A stretch of 35,186 nt of DNA from an uncultured Candidatus Melainabacteria bacterium (GCA_950096985.1 CATNBA010000016.1:1-35186), one strand, 5' to 3'. Positions 26,392-35,051 are shown, counted from the first letter of the stretch. Numbers and translations: made by a program. The notes: generated by a model from the letters alone, not told the origin.

Positions 26392-29300
26392 TTAAGAGTT
26401 CTCCAAAAATTGTGTTCGGATCTTGTTCCAGAATTTTATCAAAAGATTTTATTTTACGGCTTGTTGTAAAATAAAGCTGTTTTTTGGCACGTGTGATTGC
26501 AACATACAAAAGTCGAAGATGTTCTGCTATTTGTTCTTCTTTCATTTGAAGTTCTGTTTTGGGTTTGTAGTTGGGATTTAGGCGTTTTAAGGTTTCCGTA
26601 AAATCCGCGCCTTTAAGTTTCATCTGGTTAATATCAAGTGTCAGATTTTTTTCGGACATTTCTGGGATAAACACATAATCAAATTCATCACCTTTTGATT
26701 TATGCATCGTCATGACCTGAACTTTACCTGCAAAAAATTCTTTATCGCTTTCATCTTCTTCCGAGAAAAACTTAAATCCACTCAATGACGGCTTTTTGGC
26801 AAGTTCTCCAAGACGCTCGAGAAGTGTCGGAAAATCTTTATAATTCATACTTAATCGTTTGATAAGAGTTGAAATCAGATATACATTTGATTTTTCAATT
26901 TCTGAATTAAAATAATGAAGTCCGATTTTTATTGCAAGTTCTTCCCCTGGCAGATGAGGGAATGAAAGCCAGTATGTCAAATCCCAGTAGAATTGTGCAA
27001 GATGAATGTTTTCAATATTATCGCAATTAGTTTCGATAAACGGTGTTTCGTATTTTCTTATTTCAAGACCCATTCGTTGTTTATAAAATCCCATTTCGGC
27101 AAGAATTTCGTAGTTATCGGCTAAACAATTGTTGTCAAACGGGTGTAAAATCATCTGCATAACAGCATATATTGTTCTGAAAATAGCTTTTTGCTCTAAA
27201 CTTTCACTTCTGGTAATACACCTCAAACCACTGTTGTTTATAAAATTAAGCCATTGTCCAACCTGATAATTACTTCTTAAAAGTATTCCTATAGTACATT
27301 TCGGGTCTTTTTTCAGTGCTTGTTTAATCTCTTTCAGTATATAATTTCTTTCTTCAAGCGGTTTATCAAAAACTACAGCGTGGACTGCATTTTCCGATAC
27401 AGGGTTTCTGCCCTCAACGGGGTTCATATAGATTTCAAAGAATGCTTCTTTGCGCCATTTTACAAGTTCGTTTGCAAGCGTCCACACATCTTTTGTACAG
27501 CGTTGAGAGCGGTTCATGCTTACATTATTGCTTTCGATTATGAATTTTCTGAACCCTTCCACATCAGCATTTGAGAATGTTGTTGTGATAGCCTGATTTA
27601 TGTCGCCGCAGCGAATTAGGTTGCCGTGTTTTGCGCTCAGCAAATTTATCAATCTCTGCTGAATTGATGAGGAATCTTGAGCCTCGTCCTCTATTATGTA
27701 TTGGCAAATTCCCTGATAATAAGCGCGGATGTCGGGGTTTTTTTCCAAAAGTTTTACGGACGATATTAGCATATCATCATAATCAATCAAGCTTGCTTCT
27801 TTCAAAACTGTTTGATATTCTTCAAAGAATTTTTGGAAATTGGTTAGTTTTTTATCGGTTGTGGATTGGAAGCATCCGCCGCCGATTTTAAATACAGAAA
27901 TCCCCCTGTCAAATTCATCTGTTTCAGTCTTTTTAAATTTTAATTTTTGCGAAATTTCTCTAATAATCCTTGAACGCTGAGTGTCGTCGCAAATCTCAAA
28001 ATCAGAAGAAAGTCCGAGACGCTCAAAATTGCCGTTTTCTTTCAAAATTCTCAAAGCAAGTCCGTGAATTGTGCTGATATTAGGTAGCTGCGCAGAGTTA
28101 GAACGTATATTTTTAATCCTGTCACGAAAATTTCTGGCAGCAGACTCCATATAAGTCATAACAAATATGTTTTCGGGATTAATGCCGTTATCAAGAAGTT
28201 TCACAATAAGAGCTAAAAGAATTGTTGTCTTGCCTGCTCCGGGGACTGCCGAAATTGCCATTTTGCCTGATTTATATTCTAAAACAGGTTTTTGGTCGTC
28301 ACGAGGTGTGATATTAAATTGCGGTTTGTTATTGTTTTCTTGAATTTTGCTAACAACAATGTAGTCCTCTATTCCGCCGAAATTTTCTACTCCGTTGCCG
28401 TCAAAAAGACTTGAAAATGTGTAAATATGTTCTGAGGCGCAGAGGGTAAGTTTTCGAAGAATTCTTGCAGTCTTTTCTTTTGAAAGTTCAATATTATCGT
28501 CGATTGTGAATTTATCTTTTGCCCATCCGCGTTGGAAAACCCATGCGTTATATAAAGGTCCTGTGTCGCTTTTAATCCATTCATCGCTTGAAATATCAAG
28601 CCATAGCTGGTATTTGGTCTTAATTTTGTTATCAATAATTTTTTGAGGAGTTGAAATAATTAAGTCATTCTCTTTGATATCCAGTGTTGAATAAGGATTT
28701 TCAGCAATAATTGAGTTTTCAATCTGTGTGATAATTTCATTTTCTCGAGATTTAAAGTCTGACTTAAAAATATTTTCAAATTCCTGCAATTGTTTTACAA
28801 AAAAATTAAATTTATTTATTTCAACGGGATTTATTTCATAAAATTCTGCAAGTTCATAGAATATATCACAAACCTTTTCTGATAATTTTGTATCACTTTG
28901 AGAAATTTTTTCTAAAATCATGCGAAATTTTTGGTATTTGTCTGTGTATTCTTGAAGTGCAAATTCATGTTCTATAAATTCTCCGGCATTTAAAATCTCT
29001 TTGCAATATTTTACGGGTATTCCAAGAAACTCCGATAATACAACACGCATGTCAAATTCTGTTTTTTGCGGTTTAAGAATTGTCAAAACAGATTTAACAA
29101 GTCTGTTTTGTATAAGTTTTTCACTGCCTGACAAATACATTAAATTGCAATGAATGTTTTCTTTTAAAGAAAATTTCAGCATGTCGTCAATAACGGGTGT
29201 GATTATTGAAATCTCGCAAGGTAGAATATTTTTAGCAAACAAATCGTTAATCTGTTTTATTGCGTCGTCAATCATAGATGCTCTTTTGGATGGTGAATGT

Positions 29301-30166
29301 GTTGAAAAATGTTCCAAAGGTTCTGACTTGTTTTCTGTAATGTTTGAAAATATAGTTTCTGCATCATGATTGTGAGTTAGAATTTTTTGTGCATTTTGGT
29401 TAAACAGTTCTTCAAATTTCCAAACGGCAGTTCTGTCAGCACTTAAATATCCGGCTCTGCTTGCTCCTTTTTCATCAAAACAAATAAAAATATCTTTTAA
29501 CTGAGGTGAAAGATATTCAATAAAATCAAAGCAAATTGGTGTAATTTCGTCACCGTCATCAAGGATTAAATATTTTACATCTTTGAAGTAATCAGAATTT
29601 TTGTAAATATAATTGAAAATAAGACCTTGTCTCAAATAGTCAAAGTCACGTAATTGCAAAGTTCTTTTTAATAATTCTTTTAAGGCCTTTTTTGCATCGT
29701 CCGCAAAGCTTTCGCGAAGAACTCTCGAGCGCCATTCAACATCTTCATCAGATAAATTGTTTTGTACAATGAGTGAATATCTTCTGAAAATTTGATGTAA
29801 AAGTGATTTTTTAGAATTGTATCCCTTGAATTGAATATCTTTAATAATATCTTTTAAAATAAATTGTGAAATTTCCAACCCCGCAAGGTTTGGCAAAATT
29901 GTCGGATTATTAAAGGGATTAATATTTTCGACAAGTGCCCAATTATCGTTAATCGTATTATAAATAAGTGAAAAGAATGTATGTACCTGCAATTTTTCAA
30001 TATAGTCGACCTGAAGTTTTTCAAGAGTTTTATCAATAAATTTCTGCTTACCGCTTTGTACAAGCACAAGGATTTCCGAAGCATCAATACCGGAATTTAA
30101 AAGCTCTGCATACTTTTCTATTAAAAAATCAGTCTTGTTTGTCGATAAATCAGTTGAAATTAACAT
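26384..30166 (-). CDS. UvrD-like SF1 helicase with degenerate N-terminal helicase half
   Basis: A 1260-aa protein. The C-terminal half is a full UvrD/AddA-type helicase: Walker A AVPGAGKTT (Lys646), IIEDEAQDSS (Asp827-Glu828), RCGDINQAI, VMTMHKSKGDEFDYV and LLYVAITRAKKQLY. The first ~600 residues retain a helicase-like layout (ILVLVQSGKQKFIDKTL, VHTFFSLIYN, YLILDDGDEITP), but the P-loop is lost (STNKTDFL), as in AddB-type subunits. It therefore resembles a dead and a live helicase fused in one chain, with the nuclease in a separate overlapping gene. Likely role: processing of double-strand breaks for recombination. AAGGAG is 5 nt before the ATG. Confidence 0.85.
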   Translation of the reverse strand: MLISTDLSTNKTDFLIEKYAELLNSGIDASEILVLVQSGKQKFIDKTLEKLQVDYIEKLQVHTFFSLIYNTINDNWALVENINPFNNPTILPNLAGLEISQFILKDIIKDIQFKGYNSKKSLLHQIFRRYSLIVQNNLSDEDVEWRSRVLRESFADDAKKALKELLKRTLQLRDFDYLRQGLIFNYIYKNSDYFKDVKYLILDDGDEITPICFDFIEYLSPQLKDIFICFDEKGASRAGYLSADRTAVWKFEELFNQNAQKILTHNHDAETIFSNITENKSEPLEHFSTHSPSKRASMIDDAIKQINDLFAKNILPCEISIITPVIDDMLKFSLKENIHCNLMYLSGSEKLIQNRLVKSVLTILKPQKTEFDMRVVLSEFLGIPVKYCKEILNAGEFIEHEFALQEYTDKYQKFRMILEKISQSDTKLSEKVCDIFYELAEFYEINPVEINKFNFFVKQLQEFENIFKSDFKSRENEIITQIENSIIAENPYSTLDIKENDLIISTPQKIIDNKIKTKYQLWLDISSDEWIKSDTGPLYNAWVFQRGWAKDKFTIDDNIELSKEKTARILRKLTLCASEHIYTFSSLFDGNGVENFGGIEDYIVVSKIQENNNKPQFNITPRDDQKPVLEYKSGKMAISAVPGAGKTTILLALIVKLLDNGINPENIFVMTYMESAARNFRDRIKNIRSNSAQLPNISTIHGLALRILKENGNFERLGLSSDFEICDDTQRSRIIREISQKLKFKKTETDEFDRGISVFKIGGGCFQSTTDKKLTNFQKFFEEYQTVLKEASLIDYDDMLISSVKLLEKNPDIRAYYQGICQYIIEDEAQDSSSIQQRLINLLSAKHGNLIRCGDINQAITTTFSNADVEGFRKFIIESNNVSMNRSQRCTKDVWTLANELVKWRKEAFFEIYMNPVEGRNPVSENAVHAVVFDKPLEERNYILKEIKQALKKDPKCTIGILLRSNYQVGQWLNFINNSGLRCITRSESLEQKAIFRTIYAVMQMILHPFDNNCLADNYEILAEMGFYKQRMGLEIRKYETPFIETNCDNIENIHLAQFYWDLTYWLSFPHLPGEELAIKIGLHYFNSEIEKSNVYLISTLIKRLSMNYKDFPTLLERLGELAKKPSLSGFKFFSEEDESDKEFFAGKVQVMTMHKSKGDEFDYVFIPEMSEKNLTLDINQMKLKGADFTETLKRLNPNYKPKTELQMKEEQIAEHLRLLYVAITRAKKQLYFTTSRKIKSFDKILEQDPNTIFGELLND

Positions 30167-30210
30167 CCATACTCCTTATCGATATTTTACCATAAATAAT
30201 ACAAGTTTAA

Positions 30211-30261
30211 GGGTAAAAAATATTTGTCCTCATCCTTATGAACTATTGCAAATATTTACCC
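30211..30261. promoter_or_regulatory. Inverted repeat between the helicase and DUF2582 genes
   Basis: Arms GGGTAAAAAATATTTG (30211-30226) and CAAATATTTACCC (30249-30261) are complementary with a 3-nt bulge. A related ATATTTTACC lies at 30182-30191. The right arm overlaps the -35 of the plus-strand promoter, so it could be an operator in this divergent gap. Confidence 0.5.
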
Positions 30262-30274
30262 GTTCGGCTATTAT
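30246..30274 (+). promoter_or_regulatory. Promoter for the DUF2582 gene
   Basis: TTGCAA (30246-30251), a 17-nt spacer and TATTAT (30269-30274), about 46 nt before the ATG. Confidence 0.55.
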
Positions 30275-30320
30275 GTAACAATAAAGAAAAGAGATATCGC
30301 ATTTAAACAGGAGGTAAATT

Positions 30321-30527
30321 ATGCAACAATTACAAGAACAAATCGGATTTTCAGCAGGACAAATCTATGACTATTTGAACAATAATGGAGAATCTTCTTT
30401 CTCTAAAATGAAAAAAGAATTAGATCTTAAAAGCAACTTTGCAGACTTAGGTCTTGGCTGGTTAGCAAGAGAAGACAAAGTTGAAATTTCTAAAAAAGGA
30501 ACTTCAGTAAGCGTTAGACTTAAATAG
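30321..30527 (+). CDS. Small winged-helix protein (DUF2582-like)
   Basis: A 68-aa protein that is essentially one winged helix. The pattern IGFSAGQIYDYLNNNGESSF, then LGLGWLAREDKVEISKKG, matches the DUF2582 family, short winged-helix proteins of unknown role found singly in many anaerobes. A near-consensus AGGAGG ribosome site lies 6 nt before the ATG, suggesting strong expression. It is divergent from the helicase-nuclease pair and shares with it a gap containing an inverted repeat, so it may be a regulator or nucleoid-type protein; that is inference. Confidence 0.8.
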   Translation: MQQLQEQIGFSAGQIYDYLNNNGESSFSKMKKELDLKSNFADLGLGWLAREDKVEISKKGTSVSVRLK

Positions 30528-30635
30528 CGCGAGTGAGCTGAGGGCGAAGGTTTGTCGGCAAAATAGCAAAGCTATGCAGACGACAACCGAAGACCCGTTA
30601 AACGCGAACGAGCAAGACTAGCGAGTAAAATTAAT
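30528..30635 (+). other. Structured GC-richer intergenic segment
   Basis: About 108 nt of sequence richer in GC than its surroundings, between the DUF2582 stop and the terminator. GGTTTGTCG (30549-30557) pairs with CGACAACC (30581-30588) with one bulge, enclosing ATAGC-AAA-GCTAT (30563-30575). GGG (30542-30544) with CCC (30593-30595), and CGCG (30528-30531) with CGCG (30603-30606), can extend the fold. It could be a 3' UTR element, a small RNA or a dispersed intergenic repeat. Confidence 0.5.
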
Positions 30636-30668
30636 AAAAAAAGAACGGCATATTCGCCGTTCTTTTTT
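30636..30668. terminator. Strong bidirectional terminator
   Basis: A7-GAACGGC, loop ATATTC, GCCGTTC-T6. It serves the DUF2582 transcript (+) and the ribbon-helix-helix gene (-). Confidence 0.92.
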
Positions 30669-30669
30669 G

Positions 30670-30858
30670 TTACTCTAAAAGTGATTCTAATAATTCTGCA
30701 TTTCTTGCGGATGCTGTTGACTCTCTGACTTTTTGTTTGTAAATGTAGGTTCGCAATGCCTCTCTGATTAACTCACTGCGTGAACGATTTTCTCCATCCG
30801 CAACCTGGTCAATTCTTTGTAAAAATTCTTCGGGCATAGAAATTAATACTCGTGCCAT
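30670..30858 (-). CDS. Ribbon-helix-helix (CopG/Arc-type) regulator
   Basis: A 62-aa DNA-binding protein. MARVLISMPEEFLQRIDQ gives the short beta strand and first helix, and NRSRSELIREALRTYI the second helix of a CopG/ParD/NikR-type fold, which binds DNA as a dimer through the paired strands. There is no effector domain and no toxin gene next to it. AAGGAG precedes the ATG. Upstream lie a TTTTCATGAAAA palindrome and two adjacent 20-bp palindromes, good candidates for its own operator. It is divergent from pyrH, which it could also affect. Confidence 0.85.
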   Translation of the reverse strand: MARVLISMPEEFLQRIDQVADGENRSRSELIREALRTYIYKQKVRESTASARNAELLESLLE

Positions 30859-30877
30859 ATGTTCTCCTTTTCTTTTG

Positions 30878-30889
30878 TTTTCATGAAAA
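30878..30889. promoter_or_regulatory. 12-bp palindrome near the ribbon-helix-helix gene start
   Basis: TTTTCATGAAAA is a perfect palindrome about 20 nt upstream of the ATG, in the probable 5' UTR or start-site region. Confidence 0.35.
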
Positions 30890-30909
30890 TCGCTTATGTT
30901 TTAATAAAA

Positions 30910-30950
30910 ACTTTTTTATATAAAAAAGTGCTATTTTTTATCTAAAAAGT
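30910..30950. promoter_or_regulatory. Tandem 20-bp palindromes, candidate operator
   Basis: ACTTTTTTATATAAAAAAGT (30910-30929) is a perfect palindrome. CTATTTTTTATCTAAAAAGT (30931-30950) is an imperfect copy starting 21 nt later, two helical turns on. Ribbon-helix-helix proteins typically bind such phased sites. The 30859-31071 gap otherwise holds only promoters. Confidence 0.5.
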
Positions 30951-31020
30951 ATATATAAATTTTGAAAAGCCTTGGTATACCTTTGTTTTTGATGTTAATA
31001 AAACTTAATATAATGCCATA

Positions 31021-31049
31021 TTGCTTTAAAAGACAGTTTAATATATTAT
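31021..31049 (+). promoter_or_regulatory. Promoter for the pyrH operon
   Basis: TTGCTT (31021-31026), a 17-nt spacer and TATTAT (31044-31049), 22 nt before the ATG. A second TATAAT at 31009-31014 could be an alternative start. Confidence 0.6.
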
Positions 31050-31071
31050 AAATACAAAGAGAAGGTATCCT

Positions 31072-31782
31072 ATGAAATATAAAAGAATTTTGTTAAAGAT
31101 TAGCGGTGAAGCTTTATTGGGAGAGCAGCAGTTTGGAATTGACCAAAATCCTGTTAAAATGATTGCGGGTGAAATCCAAAAAGCAAGAGAACTCGGTGCA
31201 GAAGTTGCTGTTGTTGTAGGTGGCGGCAATATCTTTAGAGGCATGAAAAATAGTGCAAAACTTGGCATGGATCAAGCATCCGGAGATTATGTAGGTATGC
31301 TTGCAACAGTTATGAATGCTATTGCATTGCAAAGTGCTTTAAATCAAATGAAAATTCCATGCAGAGTTCAAAGCGCAATTGCAATGAATCAGATTGCCGA
31401 ACCTTATATCAGACATCGTGCTATAAGACACCTTGAAAAAGGCAGAGTGGTTATTTTTGCTGCCGGTACAGGCAATCCGTTTTTTACAACAGATACTGCG
31501 GCAGCTTTAAGAGCATCGGAAATTAATGCTGAGGCAATGCTTATGGCGAAAAATGGAGTTGACGGCGTTTATACCGACGACCCGAAAACTAATCCAGATG
31601 CTAAAAAATTAGATAAAATTAAATATGATGATATTATTATTAAAGGTTTGAAGGTCATGGATACCTCAGCATGCACATTGTGTAAGCAGAACAATATTCC
31701 TATCGTTGTATTTGATTTTGAGGCAGAAAATGCAATTACTGATATTCTGCATGGTAAAGAAATAGGTACATATATAAATTAA
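31072..31782 (+). CDS. pyrH: UMP kinase
   Basis: Phosphorylates UMP to UDP in pyrimidine nucleotide synthesis; a hexameric amino-acid-kinase-fold enzyme. The 236-aa protein starts [17 protein letters not shown], with [11 protein letters not shown] (47-57), IAAG-like [22 protein letters not shown] and [15 protein letters not shown], all as in PyrH. It heads the pyrH-frr-cdsA order found in many bacteria; tsf and rpsB, often upstream, are absent. frr follows after 15 nt. Confidence 0.96.
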   Translation: MKYKRILLKISGEALLGEQQFGIDQNPVKMIAGEIQKARELGAEVAVVVGGGNIFRGMKNSAKLGMDQASGDYVGMLATVMNAIALQSALNQMKIPCRVQSAIAMNQIAEPYIRHRAIRHLEKGRVVIFAAGTGNPFFTTDTAAALRASEINAEAMLMAKNGVDGVYTDDPKTNPDAKKLDKIKYDDIIIKGLKVMDTSACTLCKQNNIPIVVFDFEAENAITDILHGKEIGTYIN

Positions 31783-31797
31783 TATAAAGGAGAAAAA

Positions 31798-32364
31798 ATG
31801 TCTGAGGCATTAGAAGAATTATTTTTATTTGGCGAAGAAAAAATGGAAAAAGCAATTAACCAGCTCCACAGAGAGTTCGGTTCAATCCGTTCCGGCAGAG
31901 CTAATCCTATGATTTTGGATAAAGTTATTGTTGAATATTATGGAGCACCAACTCCTTTAAGACAAATGTCACAGGTTACTGTTCAAGATGGTACAACTCT
32001 TGTTATCACGCCTTATGACAAAACTATCTTGAAAGAAATTGAAAAAGCAATCATTAAAGCTGAAATCGGTATCACACCAAACAGTGACGGTATCTGTATC
32101 AGACTGCCTTTTCCGCCTTTGACTGAAGAAAGAAGACGTGAAACAGCTAAAGAAGTTAAAAAATTAGGCGAAGATGCAAAAATTGCAATCAGAAATGTTC
32201 GCCGAGATATGGTTGATGATTTGAAAAAACTTGAAAAATCTGAAAATCTTCCTGAAGATGCTGTAAAAGATAATCAAGATAAAATTCAAAAATTAACCGA
32301 TAAATATACAGGTATTATCGATAAAGATGTATCAGACAAAGAAAAAGAGGTTATGACTGTATAA
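31798..32364 (+). CDS. frr: Ribosome recycling factor
   Basis: Splits the post-termination ribosome together with EF-G. The 188-aa protein is the usual length and shows the family segments AINQLHREFGSIRSGRANPMIL, YYGAPTPLRQMSQVTVQDGTTLVI, IRLPFPPLTEERRRE and RRDMVDDLKKLEKSENLPED. AAGGAG precedes the ATG. Its stop overlaps the cdsA ATG (TAATG). Confidence 0.96.
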   Translation: MSEALEELFLFGEEKMEKAINQLHREFGSIRSGRANPMILDKVIVEYYGAPTPLRQMSQVTVQDGTTLVITPYDKTILKEIEKAIIKAEIGITPNSDGICIRLPFPPLTEERRRETAKEVKKLGEDAKIAIRNVRRDMVDDLKKLEKSENLPEDAVKDNQDKIQKLTDKYTGIIDKDVSDKEKEVMTV

Positions 32365-33224
32365 TGGATGAAACTAAAGGCTTGAATAAAAACGCAACAA
32401 GAATGCTTACCGGTTTTATTATGGGGACGATTGCAATGGGCTGTATTATGCTTGGCGGTGTTGCACTCCTGTTATTACTGGCTGTAGTAATATTTTTTGC
32501 ATCAAAAGAGTATGTGAAAATTCTTGAACATAAAGGTTTTTTCCCAAGCCTTAAAATTATCCTTGCGGCAGAAGCTGTACTGGCATTAATTACATATTTT
32601 GACAGAACCGATTTGGTTGCAGGAGCACTTACTGCTTGTACTTTCGGGGCATTTATGTGGGTTTTGTTCAGAGGACGTCAGCCATATATTGCCAATGTCG
32701 CAACTACAATTTTAGGCTTTGTATATTGCGGTTATTTCCCTTTACAGCTGCAATTATTAAGAGATATGCATTCTGTTCAGTATCATGATGGTTTGGGCTT
32801 TGTTGTAATGATGTTTACTTCTGTTCTTTTAACCGATGTCGGATGCTATTATGCGGGAACAAAGTTTGGCAGACATAAACTTGCCCCTGTTATAAGCCCC
32901 AATAAAACAATTGAAGGGTCTATAGGCGGTATTATTTGTGCAATAGCAGGAGCTGTTCTTGTCGGATGTGTAATCGGTGTGGAATGGTATCTGGCAGCTA
33001 TAGCCGGTTTATTATGTACTGTGTTTGCTCAAATTGGCGATTTATGCGAATCTCTTATTAAGCGAGATGCGGGTGTGAAAGATTCAGGTAATTCTCTGCC
33101 CGGGCATGGTGGCTTTTTGGACAGATGCGACAGTTTTATTTTTACAATCCCTGTAATGTATTATTTCTGTAAATATTTTATTTTTTCTAATGATTTAGTA
33201 GAATTTATTAAAGGAATATTTTAG
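32364..33224 (+). CDS. cdsA: Phosphatidate cytidylyltransferase
   Basis: Makes CDP-diacylglycerol from phosphatidic acid and CTP at the inner membrane, the branch point to anionic phospholipids. The 286-aa protein has about seven hydrophobic segments, with SPNKTIEGSIGG in the middle and the C-terminal signature DLCESLIKRDAGVKDSGN followed by LPGHGGFLDRCDSF. It overlaps frr by 1 nt and abuts rnc with no gap, so the order couples lipid synthesis with RNA and translation genes. dxr and ispC-linked genes often found next are absent. Confidence 0.94.
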   Translation: MDETKGLNKNATRMLTGFIMGTIAMGCIMLGGVALLLLLAVVIFFASKEYVKILEHKGFFPSLKIILAAEAVLALITYFDRTDLVAGALTACTFGAFMWVLFRGRQPYIANVATTILGFVYCGYFPLQLQLLRDMHSVQYHDGLGFVVMMFTSVLLTDVGCYYAGTKFGRHKLAPVISPNKTIEGSIGGIICAIAGAVLVGCVIGVEWYLAAIAGLLCTVFAQIGDLCESLIKRDAGVKDSGNSLPGHGGFLDRCDSFIFTIPVMYYFCKYFIFSNDLVEFIKGIF

Positions 33225-33911
33225 ATGAAAAAGTTAGAGGAAATTTATGGAATACAAACAGATAATTCTGAAATTTTTAAATTTGCTTTAACCCATCCAT
33301 CTTATACACAGGAAAATAATTTACCGTATGGTGAGAATTATGAACGATTTGAGTTTCTTGGCGATGCGGTTTTAAAGCTGGTGACTTCGGAAATTTTATA
33401 TAAAAAATATCCGCAGTATGCAGAAGGTGAGTTATCAAAAATCAGATCAATTGTAGTTTCTGATAATACTCTTTTTAAAATTGCAGAAGAAATAGGTTTA
33501 TGTGAATTGATAATTCTTGCAAAACATGAACAAAAGCAGGGACTTGCAAAAATAGAGTCTGTTTGTGCCTGTGCATTTGAGGCTGTTCTCGGAGCTTTCT
33601 ATCTTGATGGAAAGCTTGAACAATTAAAAGCTTTTCTGGAGAAAGTCTTAACTCCATATATTGAAGCTGTAGATGCGAATTTTGAAAAATATAATTCTAA
33701 AGCAATACTTCAAGAGTTTACGCAATCTGTGGATAAGCAAATCCCTGTGTATAAGCTTGTGGAAGAAATCGGTCCTGCGCATAACAGAACTTTTAAGGTT
33801 TCTGTATCTTATCAAAATAAAGTTATTGCATTTGGCGAAGGTAAGTCTAAAAAAGAGGCTGAACAACACGCGGCTTATGAGGCATGCAAGATTCTGGGGG
33901 CTTTAAAATGA
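33225..33911 (+). CDS. rnc: Ribonuclease III
   Basis: Cleaves double-stranded RNA, including rRNA precursors. The 228-aa protein has the nuclease domain signature ERFEFLGDAVL at 40-50 with acidic Glu40, Glu43 and Asp47, further acidic residues in CAFEAVLGAFYLDG, and a double-stranded-RNA-binding domain from about 157 (NSKAILQEFTQ ... GKSKKEAEQHAAYEACKIL). It begins directly after the cdsA stop and ends by ATGA overlap with rpe. Confidence 0.96.
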   Translation: MKKLEEIYGIQTDNSEIFKFALTHPSYTQENNLPYGENYERFEFLGDAVLKLVTSEILYKKYPQYAEGELSKIRSIVVSDNTLFKIAEEIGLCELIILAKHEQKQGLAKIESVCACAFEAVLGAFYLDGKLEQLKAFLEKVLTPYIEAVDANFEKYNSKAILQEFTQSVDKQIPVYKLVEEIGPAHNRTFKVSVSYQNKVIAFGEGKSKKEAEQHAAYEACKILGALK

Positions 33912-34531
33912 TAATTTCACCGTCAATTCTTTCTGCTGATTTTGCAAATTTAGAACATGATATAAAAGCCGTCAAAACTGCCGATTGGCTGCATATAGAT
34001 GTTATGGACGGGCATTTTGTTCCAAATATTACTATTGGGGTTCCTGTTGTTGCATCGATTAGAAAAGTAACAGATATGCCTTTGGATGTTCATCTAATGA
34101 TTGAAAATCCTGAAAAATATATTGAAGTTTTTGCAAAGGCAGGGGCAGATATTCTTACATTTCACTACGAGGCAGCGAGTGACGTGAAAGCAATTATCAA
34201 GAAAATAAAATCTTTCGGTATAAAAGCAGGAATGTCAATTAAGCCTAAAACGCCTGTTGATGTTGTTTTTCCATATCTTAATGATTTGGATATGGTGCTT
34301 GTAATGACTGTAGAACCGGGATTTGGGGGACAGAAATTTATGCAGAATTGTGCCGAAAAAATTCCTGCAATAAAAGAAAAAGCTCATGACAGTTTGATTA
34401 TTCAGGTTGACGGCGGTATAAATGCTGAAACAGCAAGAATTTGCACTTCTTACGGTGCAAATTCTTTAGTTGCGGGTAATTATATTTATAAGTCTGCTGA
34501 TATAAAATCAGCCATTGCATCCTTGAGATAA
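33908..34531 (+). CDS. rpe: Ribulose-phosphate 3-epimerase
   Basis: Interconverts ribulose 5-phosphate and xylulose 5-phosphate in the pentose phosphate pathway. From the ATG at 33908, which overlaps the rnc TGA, it is 207 aa. The TIM barrel shows ISPSILSADFANL, the metal site LHIDVMDGHFVPN (His29, Asp31), LDVHLMIENP, VMTVEPGFGGQKF and VDGGINAETA. An in-frame start at 33884 lies inside rnc and lacks the family N-terminus. It ends 1 nt before the stop codon of the convergent acidic-protein gene. Confidence 0.96.
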   Translation: MIISPSILSADFANLEHDIKAVKTADWLHIDVMDGHFVPNITIGVPVVASIRKVTDMPLDVHLMIENPEKYIEVFAKAGADILTFHYEAASDVKAIIKKIKSFGIKAGMSIKPKTPVDVVFPYLNDLDMVLVMTVEPGFGGQKFMQNCAEKIPAIKEKAHDSLIIQVDGGINAETARICTSYGANSLVAGNYIYKSADIKSAIASLR

Positions 34532-34532
34532 T

Positions 34533-35051
34533 TTATTCTTGGATGCCTTTTCGAGCTTTTCGTTTTCTGATTTCTTCAGGATCAGTTGTAAGTTTTGTGT
34601 CAGCAAGCCCAAGTTCTTTGTCCGGTTCTTCTTCAACATCTTCTTCAGTGGCTTTTTCTGCTGCTTGACCAGGCACTGGCGGATTTATAAAAATATTTTC
34701 ATCATTTTCATCTCCAACCTCGGTGTCTTGAGCAACATCTTTAACTGCTCCAGGTTCCTCGGTTTTTTCAGCAGTCATAGCGTTTTCACTCTCAACTCCA
34801 ACAGGATTTTCTTCTTCAATACCGAGTTTTGCAAGTGCATCCAGTCCGACATCACCGTCTACCTGTTCATAGGTTACATTATCGGGAATTTTTGCAATTG
34901 CAGCCATTTGTTGAGCCCAGTTGATTATTTCAGCGGGTATTTCTTCCCCCTTGCTTTCTTGTTTTATAATTTCTTGAGGAGTAAGTTTTTTCCACTTTGC
35001 TAAATCAACTTTTGGTGTTGTCGCGCTTCCTACACTCATTGAATCTGCCAT
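34533..35051 (-). CDS. Acidic protein of unknown function
   Basis: A 172-aa protein I do not recognise. The first ~75 residues may fold (KVDLAKWKKLTPQEIIKQES, EIPAEIINWAQQMAAIAKIP), while the rest is strongly acidic and probably disordered, rich in Glu, Asp, Ala and Val with Pro (FINPPVPGQAAEKATEEDVE), ending in a basic cluster RKRKARKG. It has no signal peptide, Cys or membrane segment. AGGAG lies before the ATG, and a near-consensus promoter is upstream, so it is probably well expressed. It stands alone, convergent with rpe. Confidence 0.75.
   Translation of the reverse strand: MADSMSVGSATTPKVDLAKWKKLTPQEIIKQESKGEEIPAEIINWAQQMAAIAKIPDNVTYEQVDGDVGLDALAKLGIEEENPVGVESENAMTAEKTEEPGAVKDVAQDTEVGDENDENIFINPPVPGQAAEKATEEDVEEEPDKELGLADTKLTTDPEEIRKRKARKGIQE

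Noticed and set aside
30670-30858. Antitoxin of a type II toxin-antitoxin pair
   Set aside because: No toxin-like ORF is adjacent on either side; a terminator and a long promoter gap flank the gene.
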